Of a DNA stretch of 64,000 nt, positions 12,191 to 24,660 are shown in pieces. The position numbers were made by a program, and so were the translations under genes. The stretch is from the NCBI GenBank assembly GCA_963585895.1, contig OY757904.1, positions 26,848,870 to 26,912,869 of the forward strand. Reading direction: 5' to 3'. The stretch's first letter is position 1. The number at the start of each line of letters is the position of its first letter. This stretch comes from Sepioteuthis lessoniana (lineage: Eukaryota > Mollusca > Cephalopoda > Myopsida > Loliginidae). Below the pieces are notes generated by a model. It ran no database searches. It was not told where the DNA came from and saw nothing but the letters and a program-made list of their open reading frames with translations.

Positions 12191-12849
12191 AAGAAAATAA
12201 TTATTCATATTTGTCAGATGTATTCTTTCTATTGTCATTAATACTTAAACTTAACGCCATGGCCAAACCCCGCTTCCAATAAAGAAAAATGCGTGTATGT
12301 AGAGCAACCAATTCGAACGTTCCAGTGATGCGGCGTTAGATTTGTCCCAAAAGAAAGAGTCTCTATGGAGGCATATCATTGCAGTTCATGCAGAGCTAAT
12401 CTTCTCATCAAAGTGGATAGAAGAGTTTACGCATCATCTCATGTGTGATGTATATATAATGTTTACTTTATTAATTCAAGAGTATTTCGATGACTGAGTA
12501 TGATAACTTTCAAATAATGTGATATAGTTAATACTTTTAATTTTATTCCAGAAATTTACTGGGCTGAAAAATGTAATCAATGAAAATTTTGAACGAATTC
12601 ATCATGTCCCCGTTCGTCACCGAAAATCAAGTGCGGTGTGTGACTGCAAAACTTCACTTTAGTTGTCCCTTCAATAGAATGCAGTTATTAAGACAGTAGG
12701 GTGTTTCTGAACAGTTATTCAAATATCTTAGCCAGTGATAAGCAAAATGAAGAGGTATATTCGTGACTTATTTCAGAATCGTACGAAAATTATTCTACCG
12801 AGAAAAATTTCTTTAACAGTCGTCTAAATACTGGAAAAAAAGCTATAGT
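12191..12849. other. AT-rich DNA, nothing recognised
   Basis: No repeat family or coding signal seen. Confidence 0.5.
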
Positions 12850-13355
12850 TATCATTTAGAATATTCGGACAACTGACCACTTCTCTATTGTCATACAAAA
12901 AATATTTCTTTCTATGTCTTATTCAGGTGTTTCATGTCGAACTCAAGAGCCCAAACAGAATTTCAAAATGAACTCTATAATTGAACCATAGGAGAAGACG
13001 GTTCCAATTTTGTTAAGCATGACCAGGTACAAGAGTCAAGTTATAGAAAAGTATTCCTTGTTATTTTTACCTGTAGATTGAACCTGTAACTTTCAGAGGA
13101 TTTGATTCAGAAGCACGTTCCAACCAAACGCCTTATCCACTGTGCTATGTGTATGTGAATACCATGTTTAACAGAATTAGAGAAATATACCCCTGTTTTT
13201 CAAATGGAAGGTTCAGTTCAAGATTCTGCGTGGGCTCTCGAGTTCGACATGAAACACCTGAAGAAGGCCAACGGACATATCGGCCGAAACGTTATGAGTA
13301 TAAAATAGAGATAAGGTCAATATTCCGTATATTCTAAGAGATAATTATCAGGTTA
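12850..13355. mobile_element. SINE-3 / Penelope-tail inverted composite
   Basis: The left part (12930-13150) is a minus-strand SINE-3: head CACATAGCACAGTGGATAAGG, B-box ACAGGTTCAATC near 13076-13087, and ACATGAAACACCTGAATAAG at its 3' end. The right arm (13228-13355) carries the same 3' sequence on the plus strand and extends into a hammerhead-like core. The arms 12850-12955 and 13228-13355 are imperfect inverted repeats (shared words TTAGAATAT, GGTGTTTCATGTCGAACTC). No reading frame is meaningful. Confidence 0.6.
13258..13310 (+). ncRNA. Hammerhead-like ribozyme core motif
   Basis: CTGAAGA (13258-13264) is followed by GGCC (13266-13269), a 12-base loop, GGCC (13282-13285) and GAAAC (13286-13290). 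This is the conserved CUGANGA - stem II - GAAA order of hammerhead ribozymes, with a stem II that pairs perfectly. After GAAAC comes GTTATGAGTATAA, which forms a short hairpin in related copies. I cannot place the NUH cleavage site or a convincing stem I, so activity is not claimed. Related copies lie at 24568, 33560 (minus) and 33766. Confidence 0.4.
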
Positions 13356-13496
13356 CATCTCAGACATTTAGACGAAGAAAAAGCTATTTTATTCGCTTAA
13401 ACTATAACAAGAAAAATGGATTTCATTTTTAAAGATAAATCTGGATCCTTCTGTACTGGACGATTTTTTCAGTAAGTTGGTATTGCTAGGATTTCG

Positions 13497-13498
<2 letters not shown>

Positions 13499-13557
<59 letters not shown>
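13499..13557. repeat. (GT)n microsatellite
   Basis: About 29 GT units. Confidence 0.95.
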
Positions 13558-15240
13558 GAACCATATTGATATAATTTTAATGCATTTTCTAATCTAGCAC
13601 CTCCATTAATTTATGTCATAAGCTGTCACTCACTCCCATTTTTCCAATTTCAACTTAATAAACCCCTTCCATGGAATTTTGTAGATCATCTTTTAAGATG
13701 CTTATATCTTAGATCATTTGTGTCTTGACAACTAACTCGTCTCGTAAATTTTAAATTGTCATTATTTCCTACATAATATCTTCACGTTTGACTCATTGTA
13801 TGTTGTCTCCGGTGTACCGACCGATTCTTATATTAGATTCATCTTAAGACATTTAACCTCATAATTTATAGAATCTTTGTATTTTGTTATAGGTTAATGC
13901 AGTCTAATGGAAAACTAAAGGAAATCGAAGAAAAAATCTTGAAAAAAAAGATGAAACACGAAATACACTTTAAGTGTTAAGTTTAGTAATGGAAGGTACT
14001 GAAGAAAAATTAGCAAAATAATGAATGACTTTTTACAATGAATAAATTAGAAAATAAAATGAATTGAGGAAAATGCGAAGAGACAAGAATCTAAATGAAC
14101 GAAAAATATGCATTAAAAATAAGAAATTAGATATAGCAAAAAAAAAAAAAATGGGAAATTCTTAAAAAGTCAAATAAGAAAGATAAATTAAAGGATCTGT
14201 AGGGGGTTGAGAAATGTGCTGGGGATGTTTTTAAAACGTATCATTAAAAGATCGAATATAGGAAAATAAGGTGAAGGAAAAAAATGAATGTAAAATGGCT
14301 GATGTATAATAAAATATATTAATTTACGAAAATGGTGAAGATTAATTTTCTGAAATTATTGATAATGTGAAATTGATTTCGAGAGCATAGTATGCAGCAA
14401 ATATTAGCTTGACTAGACATTGATTTGCCTGGAGGATGATAAAAGTAATTACTTATAAAACCACAGGAAAAGAAAGAAAATACATCCATGCGGTTTATGA
14501 TGAATGTCATTAGAATTTTTTTCATAAAGGCATAATATCAAGTATTATTCTCTAATGTAAATAATTAGCACACAGTTGCTTGGTTTAAAGTGGTCTTATC
14601 TAATATTAACAATAAGACGGTTTCAAATAACTATTTAACAACAGTTATTTGTAATATGTTTTCAAATTATTACTAATTAATACTTAATTATGAATTATAT
14701 CTTCAATTAACAATTCTTAATAAATGGCATCAAATATTTATCAGTAATAAGAATATTTTTTTACCGGTCGATTTAAATAATAGGTAGAACTCCGAAAGGT
14801 AATAAACTGGGTCAGTGTGGGCTTTGGAATAATGACAATGGTGGTGTACGCCACTCTTCATTGAGCTCCAGAACTGCGTCCTCACAATGAAACATAGTTT
14901 AGCGTTATCATAGAACACCACATTTTGTGGAATGTCTTATCCCTCTACTATAGATAAAATCAACGTATTCAAATCTTCACCAACATACTTAACAATGTAA
15001 AGACAAATAAGGGTGGTATGTGAAGGGCAGGAGAGAGTACGTGGGAATAACACTGGTTTACAAAATACATTTTTGGTCTGAGGCAAGAATGGGGATAGGT
15101 ATTTTTTTGTTAATTTGGATGTGTTGATTTCAAATTTATAAATAGTTTTGCTCAATCACCTCCAGTTTTCTGGCTTTTAAATAGTCTCATTTTAGTATAA
15201 ACAGAGAATTTATGTGCATATTTCAAGAGTTGCAGAAGCT
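13558..15240. other. AT-rich DNA, nothing recognised
   Basis: No gene or repeat family recognised. Bases 13900-14340 are A/G-biased on the plus strand. Confidence 0.5.
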
Positions 15241-15243
15241 TAT

Positions 15244-15580
15244 AAGAGATAAAATGCGGTGGTTCCCGGAGTGTAATGTTATCGTCGTAGGAAATGGACA
15301 CGGTGACACGAGTTCAAATCCTGGAGGAGACTGATTGCATTTCACATTGCACTAATACCCTTGGGAAAGGTATCAATCTAATTATTCTCCCTCCAGCTAT
15401 GGGTAAATAGTAGGACAGACTAATTTCTTCAGCCTTGGTTAGGCAACTAGTCTAGGAGAAGGAAAAGTCTGAATTCAAACCCGTTAAACTCCGCTTCAAA
15501 ATTGACCTTGTGCAATATCCTGCCCGAGTGGAGGGGTTGGTAAATAGGATATGAGATAAAATAGGATAGATAAAGAACAC
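15244..15580 (+). mobile_element. SINE-1 copy
   Basis: B-box GAGTTCAAATCC at 15310-15321 is followed by the SINE-1 body: AATACCCTTGGGAAAGGTAT, CTCCAGCTATGGGTAAATAG, CAGCCTTGGTTAGGCAACTA, GTCTAGGAGAAGGAAAAG and GAGGGGTTGGTAAATA. The order is the same as in the 35.2-kb copy. The A-box is degraded. It abuts the 3' end of the minus-strand pseudogene. Confidence 0.75.
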
Positions 15581-15637
15581 TGATTGAATCAATATACTCA
15601 GATGACACAATTACACAATTCATAGTACCATAGACAG

Positions 15638-17063
15638 TCAAAAGTGTGTTTTCTTAGAGGATCTGGTATATTTTGCCTCCAGGATGTGACGCAAGAGCAT
15701 CCAGCTAAAGTCTCTCATCATGCAAGGGTTCCATTTACCTTGATAGTTGCCCTCCATCTTCGTAATGTCTTGGTGGAATCTTTCTTCATGCCCATCACTC
15801 ACTGCTCCAAGGTTTGGCGGGAAGAAGTTGACGTGGGAATGGAGAAAATGAATCTTGAGTGACATTCGGCACCCCATATCCTCGTAAGACTTTAGCAACT
15901 TCTCAATACAGACTTGGTAATCTGGTACACGTGTGTTACCAAGGAAGCCACTACAGACTGACTTGAATGCTTCCCATGCTCTCAGTTCCTTTAAGTTAAG
16001 AAGCTACTCAAAATCAGTATCCTTCAGCACTTCTCGGATCTGAGGTCCGACAAAGATGCCCTCTTTGAGCTTAGCAGCACTAAGACCTGGGAACAGAGTA
16101 GGCAAGTGTTGGAAGGTAGCACGATTTTTGTGCAACGCCTTCACGAAATTCTCCATCAAACCAAGCTTGATGTGAAAAGGAGAAAGAAGCACCTTATTCA
16201 TGTCCACCAGAGGATTCTCCTTGAGGCTGTGTTCGCCATAAACAAAAGTGCTTCTAGACCCCCAGTCTTTCTGCTTGTAATGCTGGGATACAGCTCGACT
16301 ATCCCAGAGACAGACAAAACAACAGTACTGTGTGAAGCCCGCTTGCATCGCTATAAGAAGACCAATGACCTTATTTGTTCTGATTCCTGAAACTGTTGAT
16401 CCTTAAATCTTCCTGGACTAGGCCCCACTGTTTAAGCTGAGAAGCCAAGAGCTTTGACTGCTGTTTTGACAGATATAAATCACGAGCAAGATCATTCAGG
16501 TCTTCTTGCGTGATCCAGTGTGGCTCATTGCCACTTATTCCTGAATATGTAGACTCAGTATCCTCCAAAGATATTGACTCGGCAGAAACCTCCCTTGAAG
16601 GCATTTCTTCTGATGATGAGGAAAGAAGATCCTAATTTACTGGAGGTGTGGGTACAGGAATATCATCTGAATGGGGAACGGGTCTCATAGCAGATCAAAG
16701 GTCGGGATATTTAATCTTTTTCATAGAAGATACATTGAAACCAGTTATATTAGTTAAACAAAAATAACAATTATCTTCTTGCTTTCGCGGCTCTCTCCAA
16801 ACCATCGGGACTGCAAAGTTGAAAGCAACTTTCTTGCCATTAAACTATGCAGTTATTCCATTGTAGCAGGGTTTACAACAGATGTGTGGAGCCCAAGCTT
16901 TGTTCTGATCACCAATTTTACTGTCAAAATAGTGAAAGTAGGTTGTTCTGAGGAGGGAAGTTATGGTTTGACTCAGTGCAAGTGTTGTGAAATCCACACA
17001 CACGTAGAAGAAAGAATTGACCTTGTTGAGGTATCTTCGATATTTTGACGTGCTTGAAGCCAC
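15638..17063 (-). pseudogene. Broken copy of a multi-copy metazoan family, unknown function
   Basis: The reading frame runs from about 17063 to 15638 on the minus strand. The N-terminal part carries YVCVDF, WAPHICCKPC, FAVPMVWREP and CYFC, which look like a Cys-rich zinc-binding region with one Cys already lost. It is followed by RPVPHSDDIPVPTPP and an acidic linker, and then HWITQEDLNDLARDL. After a frame change near 16370, the C-terminal part has CCFVCLWDSR, HIKLGLMENFVKAL, GIFVGPQIREVLKD, FLHSHVNFFPPNLGAVSD and ERFHQDI. These motifs are, to my knowledge, those of uncharacterised proteins that are highly repeated in many arthropod, cnidarian and mollusc genomes, which suggests a mobile-element origin. 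The copy is dead: in-frame stops fall at about 16846, 16699, 16633 and 16003, and a segment of the middle is missing at the frame change near 16370. Function is unknown; a transposase role is only a guess. Confidence 0.7.
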
Positions 17064-17115
17064 TGGAGAATCTGAAAATATAACAAAGTAAAACTAAATG
17101 TGCATTCTAAAAGGT

Positions 17116-17435
17116 AATACTAATATTTAGTAACCCAAAATATGTGCAACACGGTAGTTGAGAAACACAAACCTCTTGAACTGCCTGCGAGACAACCTCT
17201 TCCAATGACTGCCAGAGTGTGGATTGAGACCTACTGCCTTAACTGTCAAAATCAGTCTTGACACACATATATATATATATATATATGTATATGTCAAGAC
17301 GGATTTTGACAGTTAAGGCAGTAGGTCTCAATCCACACTCTGGCAGTCATTGGAAGAGGTTGTCTCGCAGGCAGTTCAAGAGGTTTGTGTTTCTCAACTA
17401 CCGTGTTACACATATTTTGGGTTACTAAATATTAG

Positions 17436-17439
<4 letters not shown>
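17116..17439. repeat. Near-perfect palindrome, 148-bp arms
   Basis: Bases 17116-17263 and 17292-17439 are reverse complements with only about two mismatches (C/T near 17146 and A/C near 17254). They are separated by 28 bases of mostly AT repeat. Transcribed from either strand, it would fold into one long hairpin. The right arm runs straight into (AT)n. The arms contain no recognised gene or SINE boxes. Confidence 0.95.

Positions 17440-17504
<65 letters not shown>
17438..17504. repeat. (AT)n microsatellite
   Basis: About 33 AT units directly joining the palindrome to the truncated 5' end of the LINE copy. Confidence 0.95.
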
Positions 17505-17505
<1 letters not shown>

Positions 17506-18890
17506 TGCTCCGACACTGCAACGCAGTATACAATCAAAATCCGATAGATAGATGGACGAAGGGATGCATACTCCCCTTCCCTAAAAAGGGGGACCTCGGA
17601 TTAGCCAAAAACTACCGAGGCATAACACTTACATCCATAGCTGCCAAAATCTACAATGCCCTACTGCGAAACCGAATAGAACCCAAAATCGACAACATAC
17701 TTAGAAAAAACCAAAATGGCTTCCGAAGAAATAGATCCACGACCTCACAAATATTAACCATCCGCAGAATCCTTGAAGGTGTACAGGCAAAGAACCTACA
17801 AGCGACATTAATATTTGTCGACTTTACCAAGGCTTTCGACTCCATTCACAGAGGAAAGATGGAACAAATCCTACTAGCGTACGGCATACCTAAAGAAACC
17901 GTAGCGGCAATAATGATTCTCTATAGAAACACTAAAGTAAAAGTACGATCACCCGATGGAGACACAGAATACTTTGACATTGTAGCAGGAGTACTACAAG
18001 GGGACACGCTGGCTCCGTATCTCTTTATCATTTGTCTAGACTACGTACTTAGAACATCGATTGACAAAATCAAAGAGAATGGCTTCGAACTGACGAAGAA
18101 AAGAAGCAGAAGATACCCCGCAACAACAATTACCGACGCCGACTACGCCGATGACATAGCGATACTGGCAAATACACCTGACCAAGCCGAAACACTTCTG
18201 CATAGTTTGGAACGAGCAGCAGCAAGCATAGGCCTCCATGTTAATGCACACAAAACGGAATATATGTGCTATAACCAAACGGGGGACATCTCCACTCTAA
18301 AAGGAACCCCTCTTGAACTAGTAGACAAATTCACGTACCTAGGATGCAGCGTCGAATCAACCGAAAAGGACATCGAAACGAGTTTAACGAAAGCATGGAC
18401 CGCTATCAATAGGCTATCGACTATATGGAAATCAGACCTAACCGATAAAATGAAACGCAGTTTCTTCCAGGCAGCGGTCACATCGATAGTGCTATATGGA
18501 TGCACTACATGGACGCTAACAAAACGGCTGGAGAAGAAACTAGATGGCAATTACACAAGAATGCTGCGTGCAATCCTGAACAAGTCCTGGCACCAACACC
18601 CCACAAGACACCAACTGTACGGCCACCTGCTCCCTATCACGAAAACTATTCAAGTTAGGCGAACCAGACATGCAGGACATTGCTGGAGAAGCAGAGATGA
18701 ACTCATAAGAGATGTACTCTTATGGATCCCCACACATGGCCGCGCAAAAGCAGGACGACCAGCACGAACGTACATTCAGCAGCTATGTGAGGATACAGGT
18801 TGCTGTCCTGAAGACCTACCTAGGGCGATGAACGATAGGGAGGAGTGGCGAGAGAGGGTCAGGGATATCCGTGCTGCCAGCACGATATGA
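17505..18890 (+). CDS. RTE-type LINE reverse transcriptase, 5'-truncated
   Basis: One uninterrupted frame of about 461 codons, starting in the flanking (AT)n because the 5' part of the element is lost; an internal Met at 17859 is not the true start. Seen in order: thumb/finger motif LAKNYRGITLTSIAAK, motif A FVDFTKAFDSIH (about 17814-17850), motif B GVLQGDTLAPYLF, and catalytic motif C DADYADDIAI (YADD at 18144-18155). The C-terminal domain has LYGCTTWTLTKR, QVRRTRHAGHCWR and GRPARTYIQQLCEDTG. This C-terminal layout and the trinucleotide tail are typical of RTE-clade non-LTR retrotransposons, whose protein nicks target DNA and reverse-transcribes its own RNA. The endonuclease domain is missing here, so the copy cannot move by itself. 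The catalytic residues look intact and there is no internal stop, which suggests recent insertion. Confidence 0.9.
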
Positions 18891-18902
18891 TGATGATGAT
18901 GA

Positions 18903-18949
<47 letters not shown>
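18886..18949. repeat. LINE 3' tail (ATG)n followed by (AT)n
   Basis: The LINE stop codon lies in the start of a TGATGATGATG run of about six units, the 3' tail expected of RTE-type elements. It is followed directly by about 22 AT units. Confidence 0.9.
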
Positions 18950-18951
<2 letters not shown>

Positions 18952-20005
18952 GTAATGCTATCACTTACATTTAGTGTATAATAACTTAAAAATAAGCCAT
19001 ATTCTCACAATATTAGAATTAACCCTGATTTCATATACGCCTTTATCTACCGTATATGCACAAAATGCACACTATGCATATCTAAAAAGCTAGAGGTGAT
19101 GAGTAAAAAAGGATTTCAAATTTGAATTCAGCACCCTAAAATTAGGTAAAAACGGGTATTTTTGTGCTCGCCTCAATTTCTTTTTAAACCAGTGTAATTA
19201 ATATGAAAACATGTAAAGAAAAATAGAGAGACTAAGAATGACACTGTAAGGTTATTATGCGGCAAGAAGTTAATGAATTAAAAGACAATACGAGATTTTA
19301 AAAAAGCGACGGAACAAGGCAAAGAGAAAGGAAGTGGAGGTGTGCATCATGGCAGAAAATTGTATTTCCCATACTGTGGATAATCAATCCTAGTTTAATG
19401 GACGAATTATGAATCTTTATTTTCTATTCTTGTAACACACAGGCACTCGCTATAAAGGATACAGACTTATCAAATTTACAAATACCCTATTTTCCATGAT
19501 CATTTGGATTTTGCGATGCTAATCTAAAATAAATAATCATTGACAGAGCAGAGAAATAAGATAAATGTAGAAATTCAAAGGCTGACAACAGTAAAAGTCA
19601 GCATTTATTTAGATTCTTCTAATTTATGCCGGATACTTTTAAAAGCTAGAATTGTAACGAAGGAAGTGTATGATAAACCACGAAAAAATGGAATATCCAA
19701 AATTAAAAGGAAAAATCAAAAAACAAAAACAAAAACTAAAAAATAAAAAGACAAAACCCATAATAAAACCCACATTTATATCACAAAACTACTACAAGAA
19801 AATAATATAAGAAAAAGTTAACACATTAATTATTTTTCCAAGTATTCCCTATAATTTGCTTTATTCTTTAAATCTTAGGCTATGAAAATATGATATTTAG
19901 GGATTTTTTCTAAGTTATCAAAAAAGTACCTTTACTCAGCTTTATGAAACAACAATTAAACATCTATTAAGCGCTAAAACAATTTCCTTTTCACCACTTT
20001 TCACT
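18950..20005. other. AT-rich DNA, nothing recognised
   Basis: No repeat family or coding signal. The 68-codon frame at 19540-19746 ends in poly-Lys from A-rich DNA. Confidence 0.5.
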
Positions 20006-20245
20006 GTATTGGGTAAAGTGTTCGTCGCTGGTTCGGTAAACCGGGGTTCAATCCCAGCTCTAGTCATATCAAAAACTCAAAAAATGATTCTTGGTACCTC
20101 TTTGTTTAACACTCAGGATTAAAAAGTACATATCAAGAGTAAGTATAACAATCCAGGGAAAGGAGTAAAACCCTCTCCTACATTTCACTCTAGTAGCTAT
20201 TGCAATGGAACTTTCGAGTCACTCCTTACTTGGGTCACTAACTTA
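20006..20245 (+). mobile_element. SINE-2 copy, diverged
   Basis: B-box GGGGTTCAATCCC at 20043-20055, followed by TTTGTTTAACACTCAGGAT, GGGAAAGGAGTAAAACCCTC and CTAGTAGCTATTGCAATGG. It is collinear with the 9.7-kb copy but more diverged. Confidence 0.75.
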
Positions 20246-22640
<2,395 letters not shown>

Positions 22641-23523
22641 CGAGGTGCATACGATAACTCTCCAGAGTTTTTCCGTATGGGCACTTTAATTGATAGTACA
22701 CGTATGAAACTCTAGTCCCCTTCGAAGTAATCTCCTCCAACTGCAATGCACTTGTTGTACCGTTCCAACAACTTCTGGAAGGCCCCATGGAAGTCCTCTT
22801 GTGTGAGTGTGTCAATGACGTTCGTCAAAGCCTCTTTCATCTCCTTAATTGTCTCATAACAACAGCCTCTGAGCTTAGGGAATAACCAAGAGTCACAGGG
22901 ATCAAGGTCTGGACTATAGGGAGGCTGAAGAACTGTCTTGATGCCCATCTTTGTCAAATAGTCTGTGACAAGGATAGAGTTGTGGACTGGTGTACTGTCC
23001 TAGTGGAAATGCCACTGAGCCAGTTTGAAGAGTGTTGGCCTCTTCCGATGGAATCTCCTCCTGAACTCCCTTAAAACCTCAACATAGTAACCCTAACCCT
23101 TTAGCCAATCAACTAGGGTGTATTGATTTCCTTACTCCTCCCACACCTCTCATCATCCAGACTCCCTGCCTTCTTCAAATCTCTTATGCCACTCTAAAAC
23201 TGATGCTCGATTCCAGCAAGATTGTACAAAAGCAATCTGAAGCATTCCATGGGGTTCTGGGGCATTTTTTCCAAGTTTAAAACAGAATTTTATTGCATAT
23301 CGTTCTTCTGAAGTGTCAGATTGCATTTTTGAAATTCACCAGCTGTGGCAATCAGGCTTTAATAGGGAGTACCCCAATTGCTGCCGTAGCTGTTCATTTG
23401 AACCTGAAATCATAAAATCAGTCATTTCAGAAAATGTATAGCAATAACATACTGAATTCTCAAGAGTCTACGACAATTTTAAATGCCCATACGAAAAAAG
23501 TCTGAAACTTATCGTATTCACCT

Positions 23524-23525
<2 letters not shown>
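22641..23525. mobile_element. Mariner-family DNA transposon, internally deleted
   Basis: Terminal inverted repeats of about 42 bp bound the element. The left end begins CGAGGTGCATACGATAA; the reverse complement of the right end begins CAAGGTGAATACGATAA; both end in CGTATGGGCA. The left flank is TA, as expected for mariner; the right flank (TG) has decayed or is misplaced. It sits between AT repeats, consistent with TA target preference. The total of 885 bp is well short of the roughly 1.3 kb of a full-length element. Confidence 0.9.
22705..23330 (-). pseudogene. Mariner transposase, both ends kept, middle deleted
   Basis: The minus-strand N-terminal part reads ERYAIKFCFKLGKNAPE and ASVLEWHKRFEEGRES, the helix-turn-helix DNA-binding region. 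The C-terminal part reads REFRRRFHRKRPTLFKLAQ, then H-stop-DS (the second catalytic Asp region with a TAG at 23000-23005). It continues with PPYSPDLDPCDSWLFPKL (22867-22926), carrying the third catalytic Asp, and ends with LLERYNKCIAVGGDYFEGD. The region with the first catalytic Asp is absent; the join lies near 23085-23120. The copy is not functional. Octopus genomes carry many similar transposases annotated as SETMAR-like (family knowledge). Confidence 0.88.

Positions 23526-23556
<31 letters not shown>
23526..23556. repeat. (AT)n microsatellite
   Basis: Short GT then AT run directly right of the mariner. Confidence 0.9.
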
Positions 23557-23560
<4 letters not shown>

Positions 23561-23869
23561 TTTAGATTAACATAACTATTTGACTCATTGATGTGATCCT
23601 AAGAGGTGCTACCCTTCAACATCAATGTAGATCGGGGAGAGATCGCCATGAATGTGTCATTCATAATCTCTGCTGCACAAGAACTGAAGTCCCGCCATCT
23701 GATCGAATTCAGTGTCATAATTAGAGCAAGTCATTTTTCAATTTTTTGGAACATTTCCTACGCCGAAATTCCCTGCAAGCAGGCATTTTTTTTTCACTTC
23801 GTAACGTTATCTATCAAGCAATCTTGGATTTCTATCGGGAAAAATATTTTTAAAACAAAACTAAATAAA

Positions 23870-24502
23870 ATACAAATAATGATACATTCACAACTGCAAG
23901 GGGTGGAATACACAAAGTTCTCTGTCTTGTTGCATTCTTTTGGGGGCTTGACACGGAAGAAATATATCCGAAGAGTTGAGCCACTTGTTAATATAGCCCT
24001 GATGTCATATAGACTATATATCCTTTGGAACCTTTCTACTAGGCCTTGGACATAAGGTAGACATACTGAAGTGAGTTTTCAGGTATAGTTCTCTATCTTC
24101 CTATCAAGATTCATGGAACTAATGTTATGTTGTCTGGGTAGTTTTTGCTATGGAGGGTGTGTTTTAAACTAATCATTTTTTTCTTGATATGCATTAATTG
24201 AGGTATTATCCGCTGAACGTAGGCTTACGATACACAGATGACATGAATCCTTGTTCAGTGCGTGTTACTAATACATCGAGTAAAGGTAATTTATTATCTT
24301 GTTCTTTCTCTATAGTGAACTGTATAGATGGTTTGATTGAGTTTACGTGATCAAGCAATGTTTACACATCTTCCTGGAGAGGCCAGTGAATTAATGTATC
24401 GTATGCGCATCTAAGCCACATCGATGGCTTTAGTGTTATATATCCTGATGCCATTTCTTCGAACAATCCCATGTATATATTGGCTCATACAGGTGACAAA
24501 GA
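23870..24502 (-). pseudogene. Penelope-like reverse transcriptase fragment
   Basis: On the minus strand, starting at 24502: SLSPV-stop-ANIYM, LFEEMASGYITLKPSMWLR, then CAYDT where the family has a YVDD-type catalytic motif (24396-24419). Next come LLDHVNSIKPSIQFTIEKEQ, DNKLPLLDVLVTRTEQGF and SVYRKPTFSG. Beyond a stop, the frame degrades but ISLKHTL and NYPDNITLVP remain. Near 23880-23910 lies ENFVYSTPCSC, which resembles the linker leading to the GIY-YIG endonuclease. Penelope-like elements code for this combination of reverse transcriptase and GIY-YIG nuclease. Several stops and the altered active site show it is dead, and the endonuclease itself is missing. The plus-strand frame at 23606-24055 is antisense noise. 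Confidence 0.75.
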
Positions 24503-24660
24503 ATACTTAACACTTGTCCCCAGTTATGGCAAACGGAATTAGGGCAAGTGAATTCTACAATAATCATCTGAAGAAAGCCGGAGGACATATCGGCTGATAC
24601 GTTATGAATATAACAATAAAGACGAAGACAATTGTCCGAAAATCTTGACCGATAAGATTC
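24503..24660 (+). mobile_element. SINE-3 / Penelope tail copy
   Basis: Shares ACTTAACACTTG ... TATGGCAAACGGAATTAG with the reverse complement of 33640-33715. It then shows CTGAAGA (24568-24574), AGCCGGAGGACATATCGGCT and GATAC (24596-24600) in the position of GAAAC. The following GTTATGAATATAAC is a perfect 5-bp hairpin. It lies back to back with the minus-strand Penelope reverse transcriptase. Confidence 0.55.

Noticed and set aside
23606-24055. 149-codon plus-strand frame
   Set aside because: It is antisense to the Penelope-like reverse transcriptase relic, whose minus-strand reading carries the real motifs.
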